From: Mariannaea sp. PMI_226
Taxonomy: Eukaryota > Ascomycota > Sordariomycetes > Hypocreales > Nectriaceae
Assembly (NCBI GenBank): GCA_024336345.1
Contig: JANFOG010000001.1
Coordinates: 3,162,001 to 3,226,000 of the forward strand
Direction of reading: 5' to 3'
DNA: 64,000 bases
Shown: piece by piece, positions 33,631 through 45,021 of the stretch
Numbering within the stretch: position 1 is the first letter of the stretch
Layout: each line of letters begins with the position of its first letter
Notes under the pieces: model-generated
What the model saw: only the letters and a program-made list of their open reading frames with translations
The model's database searches: none
What the model was told of the DNA's origin: nothing
Position numbers and translations under genes: made by a program

Positions 33631-35676
33631 ACGCCTAGAGTCACCTCCCTCTCTCCATTCTACCGCGATCTTCCGAGCCCAACCAAGCAGAGTTTCGCAA
33701 AGGATCTCTCACTAAGTCTGCTCCGTCATTAGCCATGGTCCGGGCAACACCAATGGTAGGCAACCACATTGTCCCAATGCAGCTCTGGACAAAGTCGGTT
33801 GCTAGCCTCTTGACAATATCAGCACACCACTTCTTAGGTACGTTGATCCATGCCTATCTACGGCTCTTGACAAAGTCGTGGCTCTCGTGGCAGTGTTTTC
33901 GCGGGCTGTGGGCCATAGAACATGACGTACCAATAGCCAAGATGGGGTGCTATCTCATGTCGCCATTCTGGGGCACACGTGTCGGGAAGCATTGATGACG
34001 GACATGCTTGGAGTATGGGATTATTTGGATCACAGTAAAGCCGATGACGATGGTTGGTCCCGGCGGAAGCTCCCCCGTGACCACATGGTATGGCGGGCCA
34101 GCGGCGGACCGAGAGTCTCCCAATCAGATGAGAGGTTTAGTGTCGGCGGATGATCAATTAATGACAGCACAATCTGCATCTGGGGAAGCTGAAGACAATG
34201 TTGGAGATGGATGGCCTGGGTTAAAGTCCTCCCTTGTCAATCGCTCTTTGGTTGCATTTCTTACAATGCAGTCCTGGTCATGCTTCCATGGTCGCATATT
34301 AGCGAATCGCTTCTTTGTCCCAAGCATGTGCGTTGCGTGCTCTACCAATCGTTCGATCTCGGGATGGTCGCCATTGCAGGAATGCAACCAAATAGGCCAT
34401 ATCAGCGCGTCCCAATCATGGAGTGCCAGACTTACACCGTGCACACCGGTCATGGATCGGAGCCTTTAAAGGCCGGAACGAAAACGTTGACTCATTAACG
34501 GTTTCGGTCCTGAAAAGAGGGGGGATGAGGCTCTGCTCCCAGGATCACAGTCCAGCACCTTCGGTCAGAGTTGACACCTACTGCATTTGCCGCGTCTCGC
34601 GATCCAGGCTAAAACTTGTTCACACATCACTGGTCCGTCTATGACCTAGCTAGGGGGGTGCTCTAGTTGGGAAAGGACTTGCCTGTTGAAGACACACCCT
34701 AGCAAAGCGCTTATGGTGAGGGCGCAAGTATGAAGGTTTGCACACGAAGGTAGACAGGCCAAGACAAGACAAAGGGCCGATGGCCGCTGGCTGGCAGCAT
34801 TGAGTTACATGCCGCCATGCTGCATTAGCCTGTGCGTGATCACGAGATGTTAATGACGGAGCAGTTACGAGGCAATCGTTTTGGAAAATGGTGAGAAAGT
34901 TCGACACTGTCTTGCCGTTTTTCCCGAACATTTCTCGTTTCCTACTCGGCTGAGAGGAAGGCACAAGAACGTTGATATATGAATGTTATCAGATACACGG
35001 ACAGGAAATGACAGCCTCGCCGGCGGCCAATCCGTTCCGTTTGGGCTGAACAGGGGTCAACTGATCATTGAGAGGGGACCCGGAAACATCGGTATTTGAC
35101 GGGATGCCGAGCGCCGATCGGTGGCGGCCAGCTCCGACAGCGCCGACATTTTTGCTGAACCCGATGTAATATCGTCCATGGAGAACGGTCTCTAGGCTCT
35201 ATGAAGACAAGCAATCTTGTTGATTTCCTTCTCGAGGAAGAAGTCTACGTACCAGGAAACTCGAATGGGTAAGTAGGTAGGTAGGCTAGAGTCTGGTGTG
35301 TGTTTGGACCCCGATCCCTTGTGTTCCTGTGAAAATGAAACCCAGGGCCGCCTCAACCATCTTAGGCTGAGGAAGTGGTTGCATGCGCCGTTTCTAACCC
35401 TTGGATGCTCGCGGCTGCAAGATCTGGGCTTTGAATATGAGGCATCTAAAAAAAAAGTCCGGGGTAAAACATGTACGACACTGAGATTTCAATTGCCAAA
35501 CTAGAAACCGTTAAGAGTATTCCCGGCACCATGGTAGGCAAATGTGCACTTTCGGGTGCAACGAAGATCATGCAGTGACAGCACATGAACGCCACAAAAT
35601 TCGAGGGTCTGATGGGAATGCTGGACACAGAGGCAGTAGAGGTTTGGTGCAACGTCTACCGTGATATGCACATTGC

Positions 35677-35695
35677 AAAAAAAAAAAAAAAAAAA
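35677..35695 (+). repeat. A19 homopolymer
   Basis: Nineteen consecutive A in intergenic DNA. There is no accompanying retroelement sequence or target-site duplication that I can recognise. Confidence 0.9.
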
Positions 35696-37461
35696 GGAAC
35701 ACATTTGTGATCTATCAGATTCATGACATCCGCAGTCGGAGACAGACATGAGGCTCTTCTCAAATGCCAAGTCTGTGAGCCTTGCCAATGACAGGTCTTG
35801 AGCTTCTACGAGGCTGAGACGATGAGGGAGGAGGCATTTAGTAACACACGCCTTTATTGTTCCAAATGTGCAGGACCTTAGTCACACCCCCATATCTGCC
35901 GCTAATGGATTTATTCTTAGTAAATCGGAGGACTATGAATTACTAATGAAGCGATTTGACCTCGAACTGGTTGCTGTGCCATACTTGTGTATATAGCTAG
36001 AGTGAGCTCCTAGATATTTTACTCAAATCTTGCTTACTCAGGCTGGAAAAGTCGAGACTATGTTGAACTAGAAAGGCAAGAAGAGTGAGAGGCCTGACTT
36101 GCCTTGCTCCACTAGACTTTCTCTTGACAAGGTATTTATAGGCGACTCTACTGACTCTCCCCCAACCCGAAGTTCCTTTTAAGAAACCCTTTACATTCAA
36201 TTATTCCACATGCAATACCCAAGGTACATGTCTTGGCTTGGATACCTAGGTAGGTACCTCAGCAATGAGAATAGAAAACGTGTTTATTCTTGCGCGTCAA
36301 GTTTAATAAAAGTCAGGGTACATACCGCAGTATCGGAGCAATTCATTGAAATAGAATCATAATATCTCTAGCCCTAGTCAGTCCGCTAGTATGCTGTCCC
36401 GGAGTAAAAAGATCAATTTTATCACTGCCAAGTACCCGCATACTGTAGGTACCTCGCCGAAAGGAGCTGGGTGGGGTCTGCGATGGACGGAGGATGAAAG
36501 CACCGAGCAGCGGTAGTTGGGTAACTAGTGGGTGACGGAATGCCACAAATCAATTAATAGAAAAACTTTCCGTTTGCAATCAGGGCGATCCATGATGGAT
36601 TTATCATCAATCAGCGGGGTAGTCTGACGTCTGTAGCCGCCCGCACAGTACCCCGGAGCTTGTGCTTGCGACAGGACCTATGTATGTTCCAGGGAATCTG
36701 AACTGCGCTACATGATGTTGGGGTGAAAATTAGAATTGCCAGATGTAGATAGGGCAGTGTTTTGGAACGCGCTCTCGGGGCATTCAAGTGCAGATACCAG
36801 CCCTAGTACCCAGAGGAGTCACGTCGATCATGTCAACAATACTGCGTCTTTGCCATTTGAGGGGTTGAAACTGGACTCCAAAGGTACGGTACTTGCCTAA
36901 CTTGGGATATTGGACTCGCGTACCTTAGGTACCTTACTTTATAGTGCCAGTGTCTTCAAACTAAAGTAATGGAAGCCAATGTTACCCTTAGGTAGTTTGG
37001 GTAGGTAGGCAGGTAGGCACGGGCTGAACAGAAAGGTCTCAGTTTGCTCTGAAATCCTTTTTTAAGGTTCCTTCCAATGACTCCATAGTCCCCGGCTCGC
37101 GCGCATGTCATTGGTCTTATCATATATCCTTCCGGGAAGGTGAGACCTATTACGTCCTGTATCACTCTTCCCAACTTCATCTTATCGCCTCAACCTCATC
37201 CTCCATCCATTGCGACGTTTACGACCTGACCTTTGCGAACTTCGCGACTACGCTCCTCCCCGGAGCCGAGCCAGAAATTATCGATTCTTCAGCTCCCACA
37301 TCACCGACGCCGCAGGCTGCCGCTTCATCCGTTTCATGGATTTGGCAGCGCCCGCTCTAACGCACGTCATCTCAATTGTCACTCTGCGCTGGCTCCCCGT
37401 CCTCTAACGACGTTTCGTCGAATCGCCCAAGCTGCGTCTTGGATTCCCCTTGCAAAATAGC

Positions 37462-37512
37462 TTGAAAAGACTTTGGAAGACCCTGGAAGGCCTTGAAAAA
37501 CTTTGAAGGACA
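37462..37512 (+). repeat. Imperfect CTTTGAAGGA-type tandem repeat in leader
   Basis: Four to five degenerate copies of a roughly 10-base unit (CTTGGAAGAC / CCTTGAAAAA / CTTTGAAGGA) lie just upstream of the Zn2Cys6 start codon, probably within the 5' untranslated leader. Confidence 0.6.
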
Positions 37513-37535
37513 GCAACTGACAACAACGTGGCACC

Positions 37536-40500
37536 ATGTCATCCTATCCAGAGGTTTTACAAATGGGCTTCGATTTCAACAACATAGTCGACGGCGCTGA
37601 TGCCCAAACCAACACCCCGAGCCCTTCTACTGCCCAACCCCAAGACAATTCACCAGCCTCTCATCCCCCGGCTTCAGCGGGACGCTCAACAGGCAATGTG
37701 ACCGTCTATCAGACAACCGGGCCAGACGCCCATACGACACCAATTCTAGCCCCCGGCGGCTCCGGAGCCCCCGCCCTCAATCCGAGATCATGTGTAACCT
37801 GCCGGAGGCGCAAAGTCCGATGCGACAAACAGATGCCATGTTCCAACTGTCGTCGGGCCCAGATTCCCTGTGTCTTCCCCGCTCCTGGCCGAGCGCCGCG
37901 CCAGCCGCGCCCCAAAGACCCCAATGCCCCTCAGAAGAACTCGACCCAACGCGAGCTGGAACTGGTGAAAAGGCTGAGGAAACTTGAGGGCATTGTCGAA
38001 GAGTTAAGTGGTCAGATTGAGGTTGAGTCTGGGGGGAAGGGTCCATCTTCAGCCAGTTCTCCAGATGCACCCCATAGCCAGCAGTTTCTCGGACATGCTG
38101 AGAGATCGGCCACCTTCCCATTAAAGGCATCATCGCGCACCGGCACCGGCATGCTCGGATATCATAGTGGAAATTCAAGGGAAACCGATTCTATCAGCGA
38201 ACATAGCAATGACACAACACGAAGAAAGGATCTCAGCCAGAGCTTTGGGCGTCTAGTCTTGACTGAACAAACCGGCCAGGGCAAGCAAACCAGCAGCCGC
38301 AGATATGTTAGCAGTGGGTTTTGGTCAAAGCTTAATGATGAGGTATGCTATTTTTTACATTTTGAAGCAGATTCTGCAGCTGACCCGTCGTAGCTCGATT
38401 CGATCCGTCAAGAAGCCGAAAGGTTGACCGACCAAGAGTCCGATGAGTCTGATTACGAGGCTACCCCCGAGACGTCCTCCTCGACTGCGACGGCCCTTGA
38501 CCACCATGCTTTTATTCTCGGATACCGCTCAGCTGATGTAAACCTCTCAAAATGCCACCCACTCCCTTCTCAGATTCCTTTCCTGTGGTCAGTGTATCAA
38601 GAAAATGTTGAGCCACTTATCAAATTGGTCCATGTCCCCACCATGGAGGCTATCTTCCGTGATCTTAGGAAGAATCAAGCCAATCTCACCCCAGCTCGAG
38701 AAGCACTTGTTTTTGCCATATATTATGCCGCCGTAACCTCACTTGAGGTTTCTGAGGTAAAGAAAGCGCTGGGTTCATCATTCCTATAAGATGCATGGCT
38801 AATCGTATATCTCCACAGGTACAAGCGAACCTCAATTGCAACAAAGACGACCTTCTAACTCAGTATCGCTTCGCCGTTGAGCAAGCTCTTGCTAAAGCAC
38901 ACTTCCTTCATTCCCTAGATATCACAGTCCTTCAGGCCTTCACCATATTCCTGGTGGTCGTGCGGCGGCATGACGATAGCCGGTTCTGCTGGTCCCTCAC
39001 CGGTCTGATCACCCATCTTGCCCAAGGCATGGGGCTACATCGCGATGGAACTCATTTCGGACTGACACCCTATGAGACGGAGATGAGACGGCGGATTTGG
39101 TGGCAGCTGCTCGTTCTTGACCTTCGATGTACCGATGAACTTGGGAACGATCTCACCATAAGCGACCGTGGCTACGACACTCAGCCGCCAAGCAATATCA
39201 ATGACGCAGACCTTACTGCAGAAATGACAGAGTTTCCTGAAGAAAGAGAGGGTAGGTCTGACTGCGCTGTCGCTATTGTTCGATATGAAATTTGCAATCT
39301 CAGCAGACGGCTTGTAAGAGCATCATCTGCTGCTGCAGAGCTTTGTCCAAAGGGCCTAGTCCTTGCAGCTGCCAGCTTATCCGAAAGAGAACGAATGCTC
39401 ATTAACGTTTACCAACGCATTGAGTCCAAGTTCCTGAAGCATGTCCTCGACGGTAACCAGACTGACGGCTTGTACTTCATGGCCACCATGGTTGCCAGAG
39501 TCATTCTGGCCAAGATGTGCCTTCTCACCTATCAACCAATGCTCTTCCCAGGTTCCGATGGCGAGCTCACGGATGAGGCTCGACATCGTGTATATGTTGC
39601 AGCAATCGAGATTATGGAGTACAGCGACATTCTGGATACGGATCCTCGATGCAAACAGTACAGGTGGTTATTCATGACATACACCAACTGGCATGCGATG
39701 GCTTATTACTTGGTTGAGACCATCCGACGCCCGTGGACTCCGCTGGTGGAGCGCGGTTGGCAGGCTCTGCACAAGTATGGGAAACCAAATCTCACGGCAA
39801 AGATACACGACGACTACGCTACGATGATAATGCCACTGAAAAAGCTCTCACACAAGGTGACCAAATATCGAAGTGCCGAAATCGCCCGCCTTCAGGCCAA
39901 CCCAGATGAGGCTTATCGGCTGGATTTTGAGGAACGAATGAACCCTACACATGCGCGGTTCGGGCCAGTCCCCGGTGCAGAAGGGAGACTAGCTCAGATC
40001 AGGGAAGCATGGCTCGCAATGGTCCGGCCGGAGGGAGCCGCGCCCTGGCCTTCGCCGCCACTTCCACAGACATCAGCTTTGCAAGGCGGAAGCCAGCAGC
40101 AACAAGAGGAAGCGAGATCGACCAAAATGCAACCTCGCCGCTCACCACCGCGAACTCCATCAGGGAAAGAACTCCAGTCGAATATCGAACTTTCAGATAC
40201 TGTCATGAATATGGTAGGTGACCTGATGACTCAAGATGCGGCATTCCAGATCACAGAATTCTGGCCTCTTAATGATATAGTTGCGAGCGAATTGAAAAAC
40301 TCGCAGGCAGCAAGTAGTGGAATGGGAGAACAGATGGGATCGGGAGCCGTGTCTCATATCCAGATGCCTGGGTTAGGGCAGCAAATCCCAGTTACCACAA
40401 TTCCAACTGGTGACGATAACCTTCCTCCATATCTGTGGTCAGATCCATTCCCATCCACGAACCAGATCGTAAGTGAAACGGGCGGGATCGAGGATACTGA

Positions 40501-40594
40501 TATGCTAGGGGATGGGTTCAACTGGCAGGACTGGAGCCAGAGCATGCGTGGGCTTGAGATGGAGGAGAGCACGCAGACACAAAACAAATGGTAG
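37536..40594 (+). CDS. Zn2Cys6 transcription factor with fungal-specific TF domain
   Basis: Sequence-specific nuclear regulator of 981 residues. Exons are 37536-38342, 38394-38756 and 38819-40594, all phase 0, with introns of 51 and 62 bp. The binuclear zinc cluster CVTCRRRKVRCDKQMPCSNC uses Cys 86, 89, 96, 102, 105 and 112 with the standard 2-6-5-2-6 spacing. A basic Pro/Arg linker and a short heptad-like helix (ELELVKRLRKLEGIVEELSG) follow, probably for dimerisation. Exons 2 and 3 carry the fungal-trans domain, including FCWSLTGLITHLAQGMGLHR and ETEMRRRIWWQLLVLDLRCT. The C-terminus is Gln/Ser-rich with acidic and aromatic residues, as in activation regions. The target pathway is unknown; neighbours give no clear clue. 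Confidence 0.92.
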
Positions 40595-40977
40595 TCTTAT
40601 CTCTGAACAAATGAGTGCGCCAATGACGTCCGTTTGGTCACTTTTGCGGGATGGCTAGTCGATGACAGACATAACTGGATAGTTGTCTTTTTTGTTTCTG
40701 GTGCTCCACAGCGTCAGTCACCTCACCAGTTTGGCGTTGTATGATACCCGATGGATTTCACGCTATGCATGCGCATGCATATATTTGACATTCACGATAC
40801 CTGTAGTACGTAAATACGAGCTCCGCTCCCTCTGTACGCATACCAGACCATTTCTATATTTGCGTATCCTCTCGTTTATCTCTGCAGCCACTATGATGTT
40901 GAATATGTTTGTCCAGACCCAGACCTATGGCTGAGCCACATGACAAATCTACCGTGCTAGTCTAGTCGTCTCTTTCT
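40595..40977. other. Convergent 3' region, Zn2Cys6 / Nudix
   Basis: 383 bases between two converging genes. No gene seen; presumably both poly(A) sites. Confidence 0.5.
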
Positions 40978-42223
40978 CTATATCTTCTGTGTACTCCCGC
41001 TTAGTATTCGCTCCTCTTCCAGGACGTCCTCTCGTCTTCTCACTTCAACATCGGTCGGTCCAGCCTTCGTAAAGTGAACAAGCACCACGTTCTCCCAATC
41101 TCCTCCCCTGTCTGAGCCCTTGAGTTCTGGGCCAGGCTTATCCAGGCCCAGAACGATCCGTTTATCAGCCTTCCTGATAAATAGAGTATGTGGACTTATC
41201 ACCTTTTCGGCCCATGGAATCAGTGCTGTCTTGTGCTGCTTGCCCTTTTCTGTCTCTGCAGTTGGGACAGTAGAGAGAAAAGAGAGCAGTTTGTCTCGCT
41301 GTGAGCGAAGATGCAGCGGACCTTGATCTGGGGATGGTGCAGTGCCGGCAAATATGTTAGCAACGATGCGGAGGAGGTACATCTGAGGCGGGAATAGGAT
41401 GATGGAGTTCGCGGAAGCGCGGGAGAGGAACTCGTGAGCCGGGGCGAAGAGCGCTGCTGTGTGCTCGACGCCGTTGTCTGGCGTTGGGATGAGCATCTCG
41501 CCAGGCATTTCCCCACGGCTCAGGGGAAGTAGATACAGATACATCTGAGTTGTGAAACGCTTTGGGTTGGTTGCCGGTGTGACCCATCTAGTGAATGGTA
41601 CGAGGCCGTCTTGAGTAGCAGGTTAGCAGTTTAGCTTTTGTAGATGAGAATTTCTACGAACCAATATCCGGCTGAGCTCCCAGGGACTCCACCCAATCCT
41701 GGAACTTGACTTGATTCCCATGTATCCTCTTTCTAGCCACATCTCTCTCTTCAACGCTCAGGTTGACTAACTCGCCGTCCTTATGAGCCAGCAATATGCC
41801 CGTCTCTTCAAAGGTCTCGCGAATAGCCCCTAGCCTATATGCTAAGCCATCACGATGGCGCTCAGGCGACCCTACGGAAGGGATTTCGCCGTCGTGGAAG
41901 GCATCCAAATTCCCGCCGGGGAATACATGCGCCGAAGCAAAGGAGGAGGATGTCTGAACGCGGTGTAGCAACAAGACCTGATTCTGCGGCGAGAGTAGCA
42001 GCACCGAAGAGCTCGGCCGGGGTTCGCTGAGCGGACGCTTGTCCGCCGCGCTAGATGAATAGTTGATTTGGTTCGAGGGGGCCATTGTATATTTTCCCAC
42101 GGGAGAGAGTGGTGATGTAAAAGGGCGGCGGGAGGTGGTCAACACAACGAAGCTAAGACTAGCACATTTGGATGTGAGAAGATTGGACAAGGGCCGTCTG
42201 AAGGCGTGGAGGGAGGGAAACAT
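40978..42223 (-). CDS. Nudix hydrolase, NUDT19-like (probable acyl-CoA diphosphatase)
   Basis: Predicted pyrophosphohydrolase; animal NUDT19 relatives cleave CoA and acyl-CoA. Exons are 41662-42223 and 40978-41609. The 52-bp intron splits an Asp codon and the join reads PDIDGLVPFTRWVTP. Length is 397 residues. The Nudix fold starts with SSSVLLLSPQNQVLLLHRV, then FPGGNLD, and the catalytic box helix is REtfEEtGI with the Glu pair. As in NUDT19, a long insert separates the GG and REXXEE parts. Two starts are possible. ATG 42223 gives an Arg/Ser-rich leader of 46 residues that could target mitochondria; ATG 42085 (MAPSNQINYSSS) gives a shorter cytosolic form. The C-terminus (STQKI) is not a clear peroxisomal signal. 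Confidence 0.87.
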
Positions 42224-43873
42224 AGAGGAGGTGGAAGACGAGGGGTAGACGGCATTAACAATGTGAGTGGCCGGCCCAGAGTGAAGACAAAATAGGTAAA
42301 TCGCAGGAGCCCGGTCAAAGCCAAGGGGGGGGTGCGTGACGTTGATGCCGTGACTTGGCGGCTACTGGATAAGTTGTGTTCAAGGAGCCGAGGTACTGTA
42401 TAGGGCACCGTTCAGCAAAAGGAGCTGCGAAGGTGGGCGCGTGGTCCGGACAGGAGACGGCCTACGGGCGGGGATTGAGCGGGGGAGGAATCGGAGGTGA
42501 CGTATCCGGCTGCCGAGAACCGAAAAGTACAAGACGGGCTTTTGAAAGCATGCATCGAAGGGGACAAACAAACCCATAGGCTACCACCATCTGCGGTATT
42601 TCATTGGCTTTCCCTTTGGGTTCTTTCTTGACGTATTAATTGCATTCACGTCCCTATCATCTGTTTTTTTCTTTTGGGGGGTTTGATGTGCTGACGGTGT
42701 CCAACATGGAATATCACCTACCATTGTCACCCGAGACGGCTAAGTATAAGTGCTTCGCTTGTTGAAACCACAGAAATGGTTTATCTCCCTTGGCGTAAGT
42801 CTTTTTGACAATTGAACATATAGATGCCTATTTACTTACATAGTATAACAGCAAAAGATATAAAGCAGAAATTTTGGAGAAAGTAATTACACCAAAGTTA
42901 TTTTGTTGGTCAAGTTGGAAAAAAAGAAAATGCAGGGTAGGTACCTTGGACGAGCAAGCTATTTGGTGGTCAAATTAAAGGTACCAAACTTATTTGTCTG
43001 TCTTCATGGTTCTGTTTCCGCAGCAAGGTCTTTTGTAATTCAAATTAAAACATCTGCTTGTCTCTCGTTGGCATTGTCAGTTGGTTGAGTTGATGCATGT
43101 CTCATTGGGTACGTGACAGGCCCCCGTCGAGAGTGGACTAACATCAGGAGGATGCATCTTGATACGCTCGGGCAGGGGATAGTTGCGATATCAGGGAACC
43201 AGAGCCCCTAGAATGAATAAAATCAACTCACTATAATATTTTATTATGCATCCCTCCATATTAAGCTCTTCGTATCTATCTATTACCAAATCACTCTATC
43301 CAAAAACATGCTATGTACAAACCGTAAGAAGGTACCTATGCTGAGACCTTAGTTTCGTCGTGCAATAAATGAAGAATTGGGTTTTTGTTTTCTTTCTCTA
43401 CAACGTAAGCCAATTCAATTCAATGATACTCGGTTCATCATGCAGTATATGTCAAAACTGAGCCAGACCAATTGGTTCTGGATGACAAAATCTTCCCATA
43501 TTTGATAAAGCCTCACCGTCTCTCACAGCCCAATTTGAAGCATGTACTAATGTATATTCCTCCTTCGTCTCTGGCACACTCCAAGAGCAGTATAGTCTGG
43601 TTGCTGCTAAAATTCAGCAAGAAATAAAATAAAAAAACCCGCCAACAGCAGCACAAGCGTGCTTTGCGTGTGTGTGATCCAAAAGTGGGGTTTTGCTGCT
43701 GGACCCTCGATAAGCTCTTATCATCACGTGGTGGGTCCCTTCGCTTCCCATAGGGTTTCTCACCCCACACATCTCAATAGGAAAATTTCGCCTGAAAAGC
43801 ACTTGTTCACGACGGCATCTCGAGACTCGGCACGGATTTCTTAACGAAGTAACGCCACACAACCTCAGACACA
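42224..43873. other. Divergent promoter region, Nudix / uL14, 1.65 kb
   Basis: No gene recognised. It holds the promoters of both neighbours, a T/G-rich patch near 42.67 kb and A/T-rich DNA at 42.8-43.5 kb. Confidence 0.5.
43751..43758 (-). promoter_or_regulatory. Telobox-like AAACCCTA upstream of uL14
   Basis: The plus strand reads TAGGGTTT, so AAACCCTA lies on the minus strand, about 116 bases before the uL14 start. Telobox-like sites bound by Tbf1-type factors are known in ribosomal-protein promoters of several ascomycetes. The match is exact; the function is inference. Confidence 0.4.
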
Positions 43874-45021
43874 ATGGCCAAGAACTCGTAAGTCTGCCTC
43901 TGCTATTCTCTCATGAGACTCAAATTTGCATCGACATCTCTGCCATCTCTCCGTGCCTGGGACTGTCCGCTCCGCTCGACGTTGGCGATTTTGACTTGCA
44001 TGAGCATGGTCGGTCGTGCTTGGTGGGGGATGCCGAAAATTCGACTGCGCACGAAATCGACGAAATATTCTCACATTGTTCTCGACGACCGACAACAACC
44101 AACGACTATTGCGGATATCGTTACAATCCAGGATCCGGCAATGGCAGTATGATACAAGTACTTGCTTTTCGATTCGGAATAACTTGCGACGTCCCGGCAC
44201 GGATTATGGCACATGAGATCGCATCCTCTCTCTCTTGAGAGACGGCATCGCAACAACCAAAAAAATTCGCGAAAAAAAAAACTGACAATGATCCGACAGG
44301 CGTGGTGCCCCTGGTGGCAAGCTTAAGATGACCCTGGGTCTCCCTGTGTACGTCGCTCCGAGAAGCCCCAAACGGAAATCGATCTTTCTCTCCCTCTCGA
44401 ACCTGGTCCGACTAACTGGTGCTGCAGCGGTGCCGTCATGAACTGCGCTGACAACTCGGGTGCCCGCAACCTCTACATCATCGCCGTCAAGGGTATCGGT
44501 GCTCGTCTGAACCGATTGCCCGCCGGTGGTGTCGGTGACATGGTCATGGCCACCGTCAAGAAGGGAAAGCCTGAGCTCCGAAAGAAGGTCCACCCCGCCG
44601 TTATCGTCCGCCAGTCCAAGCCCTGGAAGCGATTCGACGGTGTCTTCCTGTACTTCGAGGATAACGCCGGTGTTGTATGTGCATTTCTATTTTTGTATTC
44701 CTTTTGGAGTGTATGGGAACGGTCGTGCGTAACGAACTGTGAGGAGTGACCGAGCTGCGTACTCACTTGCATCGTGGCACGAAACGAAGGACGGAGAATT
44801 TTTTTTAGCCAAAGATCTAGACGATTGCTGACAATTTTTTCTCCTTACAGATCGTCAACCCCAAGGGTGAGATGAAGGGCTCTGCCATCACTGGCCCTGT
44901 CGGTAAGGAGGCTGCTGAGCTGTGGCCTGTACGTTAACCCTACTCATCCCCCATGAAGCGAGTTCACACAAGCTAACTTGACTCGCAGCGTATTGCCTCC
45001 AACTCGGGTGTTGTGATGTAA
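43874..45021 (+). CDS. rpl23: 60S ribosomal protein L23 (uL14)
   Basis: Large-subunit ribosomal protein at the subunit interface. Five exons: 43874-43887, 44300-44347, 44428-44674, 44851-44928 and 44989-45021. They encode 139 residues, the family's normal length. Exon 1 is only 14 bases (MAKN plus two bases). The first intron is 412 bp, long for this genome, a pattern usual for ribosomal-protein genes. Conserved segments include [60 protein letters not shown] and [20 protein letters not shown], ending SNSGVVM. Codon use is strongly C-biased, indicating high expression. Exon joins were checked by frame at all four junctions. Confidence 0.97.

Larger units (their letters stand above)
33453..37535. 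other. Intergenic, 4.1 kb, between microprotein and Zn2Cys6 gene
   Basis: No confident gene. Open frames on both strands at 33735-34500 are discussed in the findings. An A19 run lies at 35677-35695, GGTAGGTAGG-type short repeats occur near 35270 and 37000, and there is a C/T-rich leader from about 37180 before the Zn2Cys6 gene. The rest looks like ordinary noncoding DNA. Confidence 0.5.

Noticed and set aside
35677..35695. A19 run as a retroposon tail
   Set aside because: No element sequence or target-site duplication recognised beside it.
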